From assembly GCA_018826515.1 (NCBI GenBank), contig JAHKAM010000061.1:1-64000 (forward strand): a stretch of DNA of 64,000 nt, read 5' to 3'. Below, one piece after another: positions 37,901 through 46,523 of the stretch. The notes under the pieces are model-generated. The model saw nothing but the letters and a program-made list of their open reading frames with translations. It made no database searches and was not told the DNA's origin. How positions within the stretch are numbered: the stretch's first letter is position 1; each line of letters begins with the position of its first letter. This DNA is from Alphaproteobacteria bacterium (GTDB taxonomy: Bacteria > Pseudomonadota > Alphaproteobacteria > Caulobacterales > Caulobacteraceae). Position numbers and translations under genes: made by a program.

Positions 37901-38449
37901 GCCGGGGTCGACACCATCCTGGGCCCCGAAATGCGCTCGACCGGCGAGGTCATGGGCCTCGACTGGAAACGTGACGGCGAGGCCGACATGGCCCCCGCCT
38001 TCGCCCGCGCCTTCGCCAAGTCCCAGATCGGCGGCGGCACCACCCTGCCCGTCGCCGGCTGCGCCTTCGTCAGCGTCAAGGACGGCGACAAGCCCTTCAT
38101 CGTCGAGGCGGTGAAGACCCTGCTGGCCGAGGGCTTCACCGTCATGGCCACCGGCGGGACGCACAGCTTCCTGAATGAGCAGGGCCTGCCCGTCGCCTTC
38201 GTCAAGAAGGTGCTGGAAGGCCGCCCGCACATCGTCGACGCGATGAAGAACGGCGAGGTCCAGCTGGTCATCAACACCACCGAGGGCAAGCAGTCCCTGC
38301 AGGACAGCTTCAGCCTGAGGCGCACGGCCCTGATGATGAAGATCCCCTATTACACCACCACGGCGGGGGCGCTGGCGGCGTCGCAGGCCATCGGGGCGAT
38401 CAAGGCCGGCGACCTCGATGTGCGGCCGATCCAGGACTATCCGCACTGA
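34967..38449 (+). CDS. carB: Carbamoyl-phosphate synthase large subunit with in-frame repeat insert
   Basis: The 1160-residue protein has two ATP-grasp halves (first: [24 protein letters not shown]; second: [21 protein letters not shown]) and a C-terminal MGS-like allosteric domain ([20 protein letters not shown]). Usual length is about 1070-1090. The extra 50-60 residues (about 488-546), low-complexity ([20 protein letters not shown]), sit in the oligomerization/linker region between the halves. They are encoded by the palindromic element at 36447-36600. The frame is intact on both sides and the catalytic regions are complete, so the enzyme is probably functional. Confidence 0.97.
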   Translation: MPKRTDIQSILIIGAGPIVIGQACEFDYSGVQACKALKAEGYRVILVNSNPATIMTDPEVADATYIEPITPEFVERIIAKERPDALLPTMGGQTALNTALALDASGALKKWGVEMIGAKADVIDKAEDRQKFRDAMDKLGLESPRSKAIHHIDEAEDALAFVGLPAIVRPSFTLAGTGGGIAYNVEEYREIVERGLDLSPTTEVLVEESVLGWKEYEMEVVRDKADNCIIICSIENIDPMGVHTGDSITVAPALTLTDKEYQRMRTGSINVLREIGVETGGSNVQWAINPADGRMVVIEMNPRVSRSSALASKATGFPIAKVAARLAVGYTLDELTNDITMVTPASFEPSIDYVVTKIPRFAFEKYPGAEATLSTSMKSVGEVMAIGRTFQESMQKALRGLETGLTGFNEIEIDGVVDVEDEASARAAVVRALGQPTPDRILVIAQAFRHGLSVEEVNAACSYEPWFLRQIADIVREEGHLRVKGLPGADLIKALPLDGGGLGGGGGTPRQNMAREASSTEPSAPSTSNTLPPPQPQPFPVEGKGVVEAAREFRRLKSKGFSDARLAQLAGTTEAQVRRLRRGLNVRPVFKRIDTCAAEFASATAYMYSTYETGALGQVPQCESNPTDKKKAIILGGGPNRIGQGIEFDYCCCHAAFAFADIGVESIMVNCNPETVSTDYDTSDRLYFEPLTAEDVLELIEVERSTGNLIGVVVQFGGQTPLKLAHALHEDGVPILGTSLDSIDLAEDRERFQVMLHDIGLMQPPNGLARSAEEAAQKADEVGYPVVLRPSYVLGGRGMVIVHDREQLDRYVGEAMRVSGDDPVLIDHYLNRATEVDVDALCDDETVFVAGVLEHIEEAGVHSGDSACSMPPYSLSDATIAELKRQTEAMARALKVRGLMNVQFAIEEPHSANPRIFVLEVNPRASRTAPFVAKTIGQPIASIAAKVMAGVPLKSFGLTDRPYDHIAVKEAVFPFARFAGVDTILGPEMRSTGEVMGLDWKRDGEADMAPAFARAFAKSQIGGGTTLPVAGCAFVSVKDGDKPFIVEAVKTLLAEGFTVMATGGTHSFLNEQGLPVAFVKKVLEGRPHIVDAMKNGEVQLVINTTEGKQSLQDSFSLRRTALMMKIPYYTTTAGALAASQAIGAIKAGDLDVRPIQDYPH
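36447..36600. repeat. Palindromic repeat inserted in frame in carB
   Basis: Two arms of about 37-42 bp (36447-36483 and 36559-36600) are inverted copies rich in ccctccccctcgacggggg and ttgggtggggg. Each arm also folds on itself (ccctccccc-tcgac-gggggaggg). The 75-bp centre codes for a Ser/Thr/Pro-rich stretch. The whole stays open in the carB frame. Confidence 0.88.
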
Positions 38450-38528
38450 CGACCAGTTGGCGGCTATTTCGACCAGTGGGGCGCCGCGGAAACCGGCCGC
38501 GGCCCGGACAGTTCGGCCAGCCATTTCA

Positions 38529-38621
38529 GGGACAACGGGGTGGGATAAGCGCGACAAACGGCCGGGATACCGGGGACAAACCCGGGATATCTGCGGGACA
38601 GGCGCCGAGACAACAGGGACA
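38529..38621. promoter_or_regulatory. Phased GGGA(C/T)A hexamer array
   Basis: About nine hexamers of the form gggaca or gggata (two variants gcgaca and gagaca) occur at steps of 9-13 bp, average about 11, from 38529 to 38621. The last one (gggaca) overlaps the ATG of the HTH-like ORF. Spacing near one helical turn would place them on one face of the DNA, as for a cooperatively binding protein. Confidence 0.55.
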
Positions 38622-39274
38622 TGGACGGCGCCGAACGGCGCCAGCATGCCCGCATGGAACACCACCGTTTGCGCAAATGCCGGGGGCCGGAGACCTGGGT
38701 GCGGGTCCGGGCGGCCTGTGTCGCCGGGGAGTCCGCGCCCTCCGACGCCCGCCGCTTCGACGTCGGCCTGTCCAATCTGAGACGCCGCGCCATGGCGGAA
38801 GGCTGGACGCGCAACCGCATCGCCGAACAGCTGGACCTCAAGCCGTTGCGCGGCGGCGCGGATGATCCGCCGCCCGCTTTCGCGCCGCTGTCGCCGGCCG
38901 GCGAGACGGCCGAGCCGCCCTGCATCGATCCCGAGGTCGCCGTGCAGCGCGCCCTGATGCGCGCCGCCGGGGCTGTAGCGGAAGTTGGAGGAGACGGGCG
39001 CAGGGCCGAGGCGGGGCCGACGCCCATCACACAGACCTGCGCCGCCGGCCCCACTGCGACACTGATCAGCTTGGCCGCTGCGGGCCGATCCGTTTTGCCC
39101 TACGATCCTCTCGCACACTCATCGACCAGCGTGTGCAGGAGGGTTGGAGAAGCATGTCGTATGACGGGACTGGCTGGATTGTCCGGGCGCCGGGCGATTT
39201 CGAACGGTTTGAAGCGTGCCTCGACGGGGCAGCCTACGGTCCGCACCGGCACGACACATACGCCATCGCCATAA
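38621..39274 (+). CDS. HTH-like protein, doubtful C-terminus
   Basis: The open frame begins at ATG 38621, at the end of the hexamer array; ATG 38654 is an alternative. The segment ETWVRVRAACVAGESAPSDARRFDVGLSNLRRRAMAEGWTRNRIAEQL resembles helix-turn-helix proteins of the terminase-small-subunit-like type (read here in parts of fewer than 20 residues each: ETWVRVRAACVAGE, SAPSDARRFDVGLSNLR, RRAMAEGWTRN). After about residue 120 the sequence becomes low-complexity and overlaps the AraC gene by 120 bp in another frame, so the true end is probably lost. It may be a truncated remnant at the edge of the accessory patch. Confidence 0.4.
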   Translation: MDGAERRQHARMEHHRLRKCRGPETWVRVRAACVAGESAPSDARRFDVGLSNLRRRAMAEGWTRNRIAEQLDLKPLRGGADDPPPAFAPLSPAGETAEPPCIDPEVAVQRALMRAAGAVAEVGGDGRRAEAGPTPITQTCAAGPTATLISLAAAGRSVLPYDPLAHSSTSVCRRVGEACRMTGLAGLSGRRAISNGLKRASTGQPTVRTGTTHTPSP

Positions 39275-39960
39275 CCGTCACGGGGGTGCAGAGCTTCTCC
39301 TACCGCGGATCGCGGCGTCATTCGGTGCCCGGTCAGATCGTCGTTCTCCATCCGGATGAGCTTCACGACGGTCACGCCGGGGACGGGCGACACTTCCGGT
39401 ACCGGAGCGCCAGTGTGGCGCCATCCGCGCTTCAGGAGGCGCTCGGCGGACGCGCCCTTCCTTTCCTGGCCGAGGGCGTCTCTGACGACCCGCGGCTGCA
39501 CGCGGCCGCCACGGCCCTTATTGGCAATCTGAACCAGGCCCTCTGTGGCCTGGAGTATGACCAGGCCATGCTCGACCTCGCGGAGGCCCTGTCAGAGCTT
39601 GGGGGTGAACAGAAGTCTCACCGGCGCCTCGACCTCCAGGCGGTGGCGGTGGCGCGCGCCTTCATTGACGCCCACGCGGACAACAATGTCCGACTTGATG
39701 ATCTCGAACGCGTCAGCGGGCAGGATCGTTGGCAGCTCTCGCGCGGATTCCGGGCGCTACTGGGCGTCAGTCCATATCGCTACCTGATCTTCCGCCGCCT
39801 CGACACAGCACGAGCCATGATGAACGGCCGTACCCCGCTTGCAGAAATCGCCGCTGCCAGCGGTTTCTCTGACCAGAGCCACCTGACGCGACACTTTCGG
39901 AGCGCTTACGGCCTGACGCCGGCCCAATGGCAACGGCTCAATCGTTCTAGACCTGGATGA
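39154..39960 (+). CDS. AraC-family transcriptional regulator
   Basis: The start ATG 39154 has a GGAGA ribosome-binding site and gives 268 residues. The N-terminal sensor is of the cupin AraC-binding type (YGPHRHDTYAIAITVTGVQSF, GQIVVLHPDELHDG). The C-terminal DNA-binding domain has two HTH motifs with the signature LAEIAAASGFSDQSHLTRHFRSAYGLTPAQW. Codon use is less GC-extreme than in surrounding genes. It overlaps the cupin gene by 4 bases if that gene starts at 39957, so it may control the downstream genes. Confidence 0.92.
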   Translation: MSYDGTGWIVRAPGDFERFEACLDGAAYGPHRHDTYAIAITVTGVQSFSYRGSRRHSVPGQIVVLHPDELHDGHAGDGRHFRYRSASVAPSALQEALGGRALPFLAEGVSDDPRLHAAATALIGNLNQALCGLEYDQAMLDLAEALSELGGEQKSHRRLDLQAVAVARAFIDAHADNNVRLDDLERVSGQDRWQLSRGFRALLGVSPYRYLIFRRLDTARAMMNGRTPLAEIAAASGFSDQSHLTRHFRSAYGLTPAQWQRLNRSRPG

Positions 39961-39983
39961 GGCGCGCCCTCAGTCTCCATAAT

Positions 39984-40337
39984 ATGAAAAACAAGATCAG
40001 CCTCACGCAGAAGTTCGCCATGTTCTCGGACCATTGGGCGCCGCGAACGGTCGCGACGCTCAACGACTACGACATCATGATCGTCAAACTCCTGGGTCAG
40101 TACGCTTGGCACAGGCACGCCGACACGGACGAACTTTTCCTTGTTCTGCAGGGTGAACTTGAAATAGAGCTGCGCGACCGCAGCATCATGCTTGGGCCCG
40201 GAGACCTCTTCGTCGTCCCGAGGGGCGAGGAACACCGCCCGCACGCGAGACGCGAAGTGGAGCTTCTGCTCATCGAGCCTTCGGGCACGCCCAACAGCGG
40301 AGACGCCGAAACCGCCGCCCCGCGTCAGTGGGTGTGA
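39984..40337 (+). CDS. Cupin-domain protein
   Basis: The start ATG 39984 (MKNKISLTQKFAMFSDHW) matches the usual beginning of this cupin group and gives 117 residues; an ATG at 39957 overlaps the AraC stop. The cupin metal-binding motif HRHADTDELFLVLQGELEIELRDR is followed by LGPGDLFVVPRGEEHRPHA and LLLIEPSGTPNSGD. It may bind a small ligand or metal; function unknown. It follows the AraC regulator directly. Confidence 0.88.
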   Translation: MKNKISLTQKFAMFSDHWAPRTVATLNDYDIMIVKLLGQYAWHRHADTDELFLVLQGELEIELRDRSIMLGPGDLFVVPRGEEHRPHARREVELLLIEPSGTPNSGDAETAAPRQWV

Positions 40338-40388
40338 ACGCGCACGATCGTTCTATAACTGGCCCGCGACCCGCTTCAGTCTTCGGGT

Positions 40389-41321
40389 ATGAACCTCAAA
40401 ACCATTTACAGCACCTCACCGGCGCGCGGCTGGCTTCCATGGGGACTTCTCGCTCCCGTCATCTGCCTCGTATTCGCGATCGTCACCGAGATTCCGTCCG
40501 CACTTCTTCTTGAGCGGTTCGGCTTTCTGGACGCACAGGGCGAATTCGTCGGCACCCAAGGCCTTATGGCGTTGCTGCTTGTGTCCTTCATCAGCTGGAT
40601 GCTCGCCGTCGCAGCGTGGATAGCATTCGTCGAGCGGCGGAATGCCGGCACAATCGGTCTTACAAGAGCCGGTGCGGCGGCCGGATTCTCTGGCGGCCTC
40701 GTTGCTGGCATCGTCACGCTGTCGGCAGTGGTCGCTTGTATCTGGTTGGCTGGCGCCTACAAACCTGGCGCACTGTTTCCGGCCTTTCAGTCCTCCAGCG
40801 CGCTCGTCGCGATTGCTGGACTCTTTGTATGCTTCCTCGTTCAAGCCAGCATCGAAGAAATCATTTTCCGTGGATGGCTCACCTCGGTCATCACACGCCG
40901 CATGAACATCATCGTTGCCGTCCTGTTATCATCGCTTCTCTTTACGCTGCTTCATTTCTCCCGCGGAGAGCCCTGGCTCGTCACCGGCAATATTTTCCTT
41001 TTTGCTCTCTTCGCGAGCGCGTGGTCGATCTCATCCAACAACATCTGGGGCGTGATGGGGTGGCACGCTGGATGGAACTGGATCTTGGCCACGGGCTTTG
41101 ACCTGCCGGTCACCGGCCTCGACGCAGGCGTGCCTGCGCTCACCGTCTCGCTGGCCCCAGTCGGATCGGACCTTCTGACCGGTGGCGCGAAGGGTCCGGA
41201 GGGAAGCATCCTCTCCACGCTATTCTTTGTCTGCGGCATTATCTTCTTTGCGTGGCGCATCGCACAAAAGCGGAGAGACGTGCGACCGGGTCACAACAAA
41301 CCCGCGGGCGCGCAGATTTGA
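40389..41321 (+). CDS. CPBP-family intramembrane metalloprotease
   Basis: The 310-residue protein has about eight membrane segments. The CPBP (Abi/CAAX protease) signature is present: EEIIFRGWL with catalytic Glu pair, FTLLHFSRGEP with His, and WGVMGWHAGWNW with His/Asn. Such proteins process prenylated proteins, bacteriocins or abortive-infection components. The low-GC style and AraC/cupin neighbours suggest an acquired cassette. Confidence 0.9.
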   Translation: MNLKTIYSTSPARGWLPWGLLAPVICLVFAIVTEIPSALLLERFGFLDAQGEFVGTQGLMALLLVSFISWMLAVAAWIAFVERRNAGTIGLTRAGAAAGFSGGLVAGIVTLSAVVACIWLAGAYKPGALFPAFQSSSALVAIAGLFVCFLVQASIEEIIFRGWLTSVITRRMNIIVAVLLSSLLFTLLHFSRGEPWLVTGNIFLFALFASAWSISSNNIWGVMGWHAGWNWILATGFDLPVTGLDAGVPALTVSLAPVGSDLLTGGAKGPEGSILSTLFFVCGIIFFAWRIAQKRRDVRPGHNKPAGAQI

Positions 41322-41427
41322 CGATGCGGCCGAGCGCATCCCCGACATTCGCCCCCACGCCATGATCCCTGATGTGAGTATGCTTCGCCTTGATGGGTTC
41401 GGCGTCCTCCAGCACCTCCAGCGGCCA
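41320..41427 (+). pseudogene. Decayed response-regulator fragment
   Basis: A stretch of about 36 codons reads DDAAERIPDIRPHAMIPDV then SMLRLDGFGVLQHLQRP, resembling the receiver-domain region around the phospho-acceptor (pattern RPHAVFLDVSMPRLDGFGVL). The usual Leu/Met-Asp before V reads PDV, with SMLRL in place of SMPRL. No start, N-terminus or effector domain is seen, so it is likely a remnant. It lies between the CPBP gene and the symporter. Confidence 0.45.
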
Positions 41428-41534
41428 ACGTCGCTTTTATCCGGCGCCAGAGTTCCGTGGACGCGCCGGGCGTCGACAACCCCGGCGTCGGCTCTCCACC
41501 CGTTCCAGACGCTCGCCGCGTCTGCCGTCGACCC

Positions 41535-42830
41535 CTAGATCCCCGCCGCCGGATCCGGCTCGGCCAGCGCGTCCCGCCCTTCCACGATCCGCGCCGCGGC
41601 CAGATCGCCGGTGACATTGCCGATGGTGCGGAAGATGTCGGGGATGACCTCGACCGCCAGCAGCAGGGGCAGGACCTGGATCGGCACGCCCATGGCGAGG
41701 CAGATCGGGGCGACGGAGACGAAGAAGCTGATCTGGCCGGGCAGGCCGACCGAGCCGATGGAGATGGCGATGGCCGTCAGGCCGCCGGCGATCCAGGCGG
41801 CCGGGCCCAGATCCACGCCGTGCAGATGGGCGACGTAGATGACCACGGCCAGGTTGGCGACGGGGCTGGTGATGCGGAACACCGCCACCGCCAGCGGCAG
41901 GACCAGACCCGCGGTCGGGGTCGAGACGCCGAGCGCGAGGCGGGCCTGCTCGACCATGGCGGGCAGGCTGGCCAGCGAGGACTGGGTCGAGAAGGCGACC
42001 ACCTGGGCCGGAATGATCCCCTGGGCGAACCGCCCAAGGCCGATGCGGCCCCAGGGCACGACGACGGCGTAGATCACCACGATCAGGCCGATCTGGGCCA
42101 GGACCACCATGGAGACGTAGTGGCCGAGGGTGCCGAGGGCGCCGAGGCCGGCGTTCAGCCCGACGCCCATGGACAGGGCGAAGACGCCTATGGGCGCCGC
42201 CAGCAGAACCCAGTGGACAATGGTGATCATTGTCGCCGACACGGACTCGAAGAACTCCACCAGCGGCACGCGACGGCTGGGGCCGAGGCGGGTGACCGCG
42301 AAACCGAAGGCGATGGCGAAGACCACGATGCCCAGGATGTTGTCCTCGACGGCGGCGCGGACGGGATTGGCGGGGGCCAGATTGGCGAGGAAGGCGGCGA
42401 AGCCGCCGCCGGCCGCGCTCTCGCGCACCACCGCCGCGTCGGGCGCTCCGGCCAGCAGGGCCGCGGCCCCGGCCGGATCAATCGGCCACAACAGATGCAG
42501 GGCCTCGTTGGCGAGGATGGCGTAGACGGTGGCCCCGACCAGCAGGATGGCGAACACCATCAACGCCTTCAGCGCCCGCCGCCCGGTCGCCGCCGCGTCG
42601 GCGATCGAGGCGATGCCGGTCACCAGCAGGCTGAAGACCAGCGGGATGATGGTCATCTTCAGGGCGTTGAGCCACAGGGTCCCGACCGCGCCGATCAGGT
42701 CGGCGGTTCCCGCCCCGCCGGGCAGGCCCCAGGCCTCGGCCGCCGCTCCCGCGAACAGACCGGCCAGCAGGGCGACGAGCACCCACAGGCTCAGGGACAT
42801 CAGGGCGGAACGGAGTCGGGAAGCGGCCAT
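41535..42830 (-). CDS. Dicarboxylate/amino acid:cation symporter (DAACS family)
   Basis: The 431-residue protein has about eight membrane helices and the glutamate-transporter-family landmarks: LKMTIIPLVFSLLVTGIASI (helix with conserved P), FSTQSSLASLPAMVEQ in the first hairpin region and VFRITSPVANLAVVIYVAHL plus SIGSVGLPGQISFF near the end. The likely role is sodium- or proton-coupled uptake of C4-dicarboxylate, glutamate or aspartate. It is transcribed alone. Confidence 0.92.
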   Translation of the reverse strand: MAASRLRSALMSLSLWVLVALLAGLFAGAAAEAWGLPGGAGTADLIGAVGTLWLNALKMTIIPLVFSLLVTGIASIADAAATGRRALKALMVFAILLVGATVYAILANEALHLLWPIDPAGAAALLAGAPDAAVVRESAAGGGFAAFLANLAPANPVRAAVEDNILGIVVFAIAFGFAVTRLGPSRRVPLVEFFESVSATMITIVHWVLLAAPIGVFALSMGVGLNAGLGALGTLGHYVSMVVLAQIGLIVVIYAVVVPWGRIGLGRFAQGIIPAQVVAFSTQSSLASLPAMVEQARLALGVSTPTAGLVLPLAVAVFRITSPVANLAVVIYVAHLHGVDLGPAAWIAGGLTAIAISIGSVGLPGQISFFVSVAPICLAMGVPIQVLPLLLAVEVIPDIFRTIGNVTGDLAAARIVEGRDALAEPDPAAGI

Positions 42831-42917
42831 CCGGGGAAGCTAGGCGCCGCCGGGGCGTTTTACCATCCGTCGCGTGCGCCGCCGCGAACGATCCGCCCGA
42901 TTTCCGGGGGGGGGCCG

Positions 42918-43979
42918 TCAGCCGGGTCCGAAGCCGGCCAGTCCCTCGACGACCTGGTCGGCCGCCGCCGCGAGGGCCGCGTCGGCCAGCGACCGGAGCT
43001 CGACGCGGGCCAGTTCGGCGGCGTTTCCGGCCTGGCCCTGCCGGCGATAGGCCGGGTCGTAGTGGTGAACGATCAGCTCGGTCGCGAGCGCCTCGACCTG
43101 ACCGTCGGCGGCGAGGGCGCGCCAGGCGGCGACGGTCTCCTTGCCGATATGGCGCGGCAGGCGGGTCAGGGCGGCGTCCAGCGCCGACGGATCGGCGGCG
43201 ATGGCGGCGTAGTCGCGCACGGTGCGGGCGGCGCGAACCCGGACCGGGGAGTCGAGGCGGATCCTCGGAGCGGCGGACATGGCGGCCCACAGCGACGGCG
43301 GTATGACCCGCGCGCCGATCTTGCTGCTCTCGGCCTCGACCAGCACCGGGCGCGCCGGATCCAGGCGGGCCAGGACGTCGTGGAGCCGGCTCTCGAAGGC
43401 CTTCTGCGACGGCTGGCCGCCGGGCATGGCCCCGAACAGCGAGCCGCGATGGGCCGCGAGGGCCTCAAGGTCGAGGGTCTGCACGCCCCGCTCCGCCAGG
43501 GCGGACAGCAGCGCCGTCTTGCCCGCGCCGGTCGGGCCGTCGAGCAGGATCGGCCGGACGGCCAGCGGCGTGTCGTACAGGGCGGCCGTGACCTGCCGCC
43601 GCCAGGTCTGGTAGCCGCCCTCCAGCAGCGTCACCGGCCAGCCGACCTGGTCCATCACCGTGACCATGGCCCCCGAGCGCTGGCCGCCGCGCCAGCAGTA
43701 GACCAGCGGCTGGAAAGACCCGTCGCGGTCGCCCAGCGCGCCCTCCAGATGGGCGGCGATATTGCGGGCCACGAGGGCCGCGCCGTGGCGTCGGGCGAGG
43801 AATTTGGAGCCCTGGACGTATTCCGTCCCGACCGCCGCCCGCTGGACGTCGTCCAGCACCGGCAGATTGAGGGCGCCGGGGATGTGGTCGAGGGCGAACT
43901 CGGCCGGGCTGCGCACATCGATGATGGCGTCAAAGCCGCCGCGGGCGGCGGGCGACAGATCGGTCGTGCGCCGGATCAT
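42918..43979 (-). CDS. mnmH: tRNA 2-selenouridine synthase
   Basis: The 353-residue protein starts at ATG 43979, 7 bp after the selD stop. It has a rhodanese domain with active Cys95 in VYCWRGGQRSG and a P-loop at 148-155 (GPTGAGKT), the exact layout of MnmH/SelU. It replaces the sulfur of 2-thiouridine in tRNA wobble positions with selenium from selenophosphate, made by the upstream selD. Confidence 0.96.
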   Translation of the reverse strand: MIRRTTDLSPAARGGFDAIIDVRSPAEFALDHIPGALNLPVLDDVQRAAVGTEYVQGSKFLARRHGAALVARNIAAHLEGALGDRDGSFQPLVYCWRGGQRSGAMVTVMDQVGWPVTLLEGGYQTWRRQVTAALYDTPLAVRPILLDGPTGAGKTALLSALAERGVQTLDLEALAAHRGSLFGAMPGGQPSQKAFESRLHDVLARLDPARPVLVEAESSKIGARVIPPSLWAAMSAAPRIRLDSPVRVRAARTVRDYAAIAADPSALDAALTRLPRHIGKETVAAWRALAADGQVEALATELIVHHYDPAYRRQGQAGNAAELARVELRSLADAALAAAADQVVEGLAGFGPG

Positions 43980-43986
43980 GCCGCGA

Positions 43987-45030
43987 TCACCCGACCACGC
44001 GCACCCGCGGCGGGCCCTCGACCACCCGGCCGACGACATGGGCGGCGAAGCCCTCGATCCGGGCCAGGGCCCGCAGGGCGTCCGCCTCGGCCTCGGCCAC
44101 GGCGATCAGCAGGCCGCCCGAGGTCTGGGGGTCGGTCAGCAGGTCGCGGCGCCAGTCCTCGAGGCCGTCCGGCAGGTCGACCTCCTCGCCGTAGCTGGCC
44201 CAGTTGCGGGCCGAGGCGCCGGTGCGGACGCCGTCCCCGAGCAGGCGCCGGACGCCCGGAAGGGTCGGCGGGTCGGCGGTGATCTCGACGGTCGCCTCCG
44301 CGCCCCGCGCCATCTCCAGCGCATGGCCCAGCAGGCCGAAGCCGGTGACGTCGGTGACCGCATGCACCCCGGCCCTTCCGGCCAGCTTGGCGCCGAGGCT
44401 GTTCAGCTGCGTCGTCGACGCCTTCAGCGCCGCATAGCCGTCCTTGTCCAGCCGCTCCTGTTTGAAGGCGGCGCTGAGCACGCCGACGCCCAGCCCCTTG
44501 GTCAGCAGCAGGATGTCGCCAGGCCGGGCCCCGCGATTGGTCAGCACCTGGTCGGGATGCACCAGACCCAGGGCCACCAGCCCATAGATCGGCTCGACGC
44601 TGTCGATCGAATGGCCGCCCGCCACGGGAATGCCCGCCGCCCGGCAGGCCTCTGCCCCGCCCTGCAGGATCCGCCCGATCGTCTCCGTCGACAGCACATT
44701 CACCGGCATGCCGACGAGGGCGAGGGCGAAGATCGGCGTCCCGCCCATGGCGTAGACGTCGGACAGGGCGTTGGTCGCCGCGATCTGACCGAAGTGGAAC
44801 GGGTCGTCCACCACCGGCATGAAGAAGTCCGTGGTCGCCACCAGCGCCTGCTGGTCATTCAGCCGCCACACCGCTGCGTCGTCGCTGGTCTCGGTCCCCA
44901 CCATCAGATCGGCGAACGGCCCCGCCAGCGGCATCCCCTTCAGAATGTCGCGCAGCACCGCCGGAGCCAGCTTGCAGCCGCAGCCGCCGCCATGGGCGAG
45001 GGAGGTCAGGCGCGGTTCGGGCGTGGTCAT
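43987..45030 (-). CDS. selD: Selenide, water dikinase
   Basis: The 347-residue product starts MTTPEPRLTSLAHGGGCGCK, with catalytic Cys17 and Lys20, so it uses Cys and not Sec at the active site. ATP-binding blocks include ATTDFFMPVVDDPFHFGQIAATNALSDVYAMGG (read in parts) and SLGAKL. It makes selenophosphate, here probably only for tRNA by MnmH. No selA/selB is seen in the window. The first gene of the selD-mnmH operon. Confidence 0.97.
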   Translation of the reverse strand: MTTPEPRLTSLAHGGGCGCKLAPAVLRDILKGMPLAGPFADLMVGTETSDDAAVWRLNDQQALVATTDFFMPVVDDPFHFGQIAATNALSDVYAMGGTPIFALALVGMPVNVLSTETIGRILQGGAEACRAAGIPVAGGHSIDSVEPIYGLVALGLVHPDQVLTNRGARPGDILLLTKGLGVGVLSAAFKQERLDKDGYAALKASTTQLNSLGAKLAGRAGVHAVTDVTGFGLLGHALEMARGAEATVEITADPPTLPGVRRLLGDGVRTGASARNWASYGEEVDLPDGLEDWRRDLLTDPQTSGGLLIAVAEAEADALRALARIEGFAAHVVGRVVEGPPRVRVVG

Positions 45031-45143
45031 GGCATGGGCTTAGAGCCAAACCGCCGCCGAACTCAACAGCGCCGCCGCTGCTTTGGCCGTTGCCAGTCCG
45101 CCGCGGCCGGACCAAAGTTCGCGCCTGAAACCCGGGGGCGGAC

Positions 45144-46466
45144 ATGCGACTTCTTCTTGCGACGACGGCGGCTCTGGCCCTGCTCACCGGCGGGGCGGCG
45201 CAGGCCCAGACCGGATCGACCGACGCCGAACTGCGCCAGGCCGTCGCCCGGGACTATGACGCCAACCTCGGCGCCCTGTTCGACGACTTCCACCGCAATC
45301 CGGAACTGTCGGGGATGGAGGTGCGCACCGCCGGCATCATGGCCGCCCAGCTGACGGCGCTCGGCTATCAGGTCACCACCGGCGTCGGCGGCACGGGGGT
45401 GGTGGCGGTGCTGCGCAACGGCGACGGGCCCACGGTGATGATCCGCGCCGACATGGACGGCCTGCCGCTGGCCGAAGCCTCCGGCCTCGCCAACGCCTCG
45501 ACCGCCCGCCAGACCGACAGCGACGGGATCGAGAAGCCGGTGATGCACGCCTGCGGCCACGACGTGCACATCACCGCCCTGATCGGCACGGCACGGCAGA
45601 TGATGGCCCGCCGCCAGGACTGGTCCGGCACCCTGGTGCTGATCGCCCAGCCCGCCGAGGAGCGCATCTTCGGCGCCCGGGCAATGGTGCAGGACGGCCT
45701 CTACACCCGCTTTCCCAGGCCGGACATCGCCCTCGCCTTCCACGTCTCCGCGGATCTCGCCACCGGCCTGATCGACCTGCCGCTGGGCATCACCTCGTCC
45801 AGCTCGGACAGCGTCGACATCGCCGTGCACGGCGTCGGCACCCATGGGGCCTATCCGCACCTCGGCGTCGATCCGATCGTGGTGGCCTCGGCCATCGTCA
45901 TGAACCTGCAGACCCTGCCCAGCCGCAGCGTCAATCCGCTGGAAGGAGCCATCGTGACCGTCGGGTCCTTCCACGGCGGCATCAAGCACAACATCATCTC
46001 CGACCGGGTCGACCTGCAGCTGACCGTAAGGGCCGACAATCCCGAGACCCGTCTGGCGCTGCTGGACGGCATCGACCGGGTGGTGCGCGGCACGGCCCTG
46101 GCCCTTGGCGTGTCCGAGGACCGGCTGCCCACCGTGGTCCGCTCGCCGACCGAGACCACCCCACCGACCATCAATGACGCCGCCACCGCCGCCCGCGTCC
46201 GGACCGCCATCGCCGCGGCCATGGGCGCCGAACGGCTGGTCGACACGCCGCGCACCGGTATGGGGGCCGAGGATTTCGCCTGGTTCGTCACCCCCGACAC
46301 CGGGGTCAAGGGCGTCTATTTCAGCGTCGGCGGCACCCCGGCGGCCGAGGTGGCGACCGCGCCCGGCCACCATTCGCCCCTGTTCCGCATCGACCCCCGC
46401 CCCTCGGTCACGACCGGCGTCGAGGCCATGGTGGTGGCGGCGCAGGCCCTGATGCCGAAGGGGTGA
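45144..46466 (+). CDS. Secreted M20-family amidohydrolase
   Basis: The 440-residue protein has a signal peptide (MRLLLATTAALALLTGGAAQAQ) and M20 peptidase/amidohydrolase motifs: IRADMDGLPLAEASG, MHACGHDVHITALIGTA (metal ligands), QPAEERIFGARAMVQDG and a dimerization domain, then GMGAEDFAWFV. The group includes hippurate/N-acyl-amino-acid hydrolases. It acts in the periplasm. Confidence 0.93.
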   Translation: MRLLLATTAALALLTGGAAQAQTGSTDAELRQAVARDYDANLGALFDDFHRNPELSGMEVRTAGIMAAQLTALGYQVTTGVGGTGVVAVLRNGDGPTVMIRADMDGLPLAEASGLANASTARQTDSDGIEKPVMHACGHDVHITALIGTARQMMARRQDWSGTLVLIAQPAEERIFGARAMVQDGLYTRFPRPDIALAFHVSADLATGLIDLPLGITSSSSDSVDIAVHGVGTHGAYPHLGVDPIVVASAIVMNLQTLPSRSVNPLEGAIVTVGSFHGGIKHNIISDRVDLQLTVRADNPETRLALLDGIDRVVRGTALALGVSEDRLPTVVRSPTETTPPTINDAATAARVRTAIAAAMGAERLVDTPRTGMGAEDFAWFVTPDTGVKGVYFSVGGTPAAEVATAPGHHSPLFRIDPRPSVTTGVEAMVVAAQALMPKG

Positions 46467-46523
46467 GGGGCCGCTGAACCGTTCCGTGCGTCGTCCGTTT
46501 CGCCCGTGAACCGGAGACCCTCG

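Noticed and set aside
35885..39118. Minus-strand open frame of 1077 codons opposite carB and beyond
   Set aside because: Shadow of carB; composition and lack of motifs argue against coding.
41457..44282. Plus-strand open frame of 941 codons across the symporter and mnmH
   Set aside because: Asp/Gly/His/Arg-rich shadow of two well-recognised minus-strand genes.
43987..45030. Possible selenocysteine in SelD
   Set aside because: The active-site codon reads Cys, and the frame shows no in-frame TGA.
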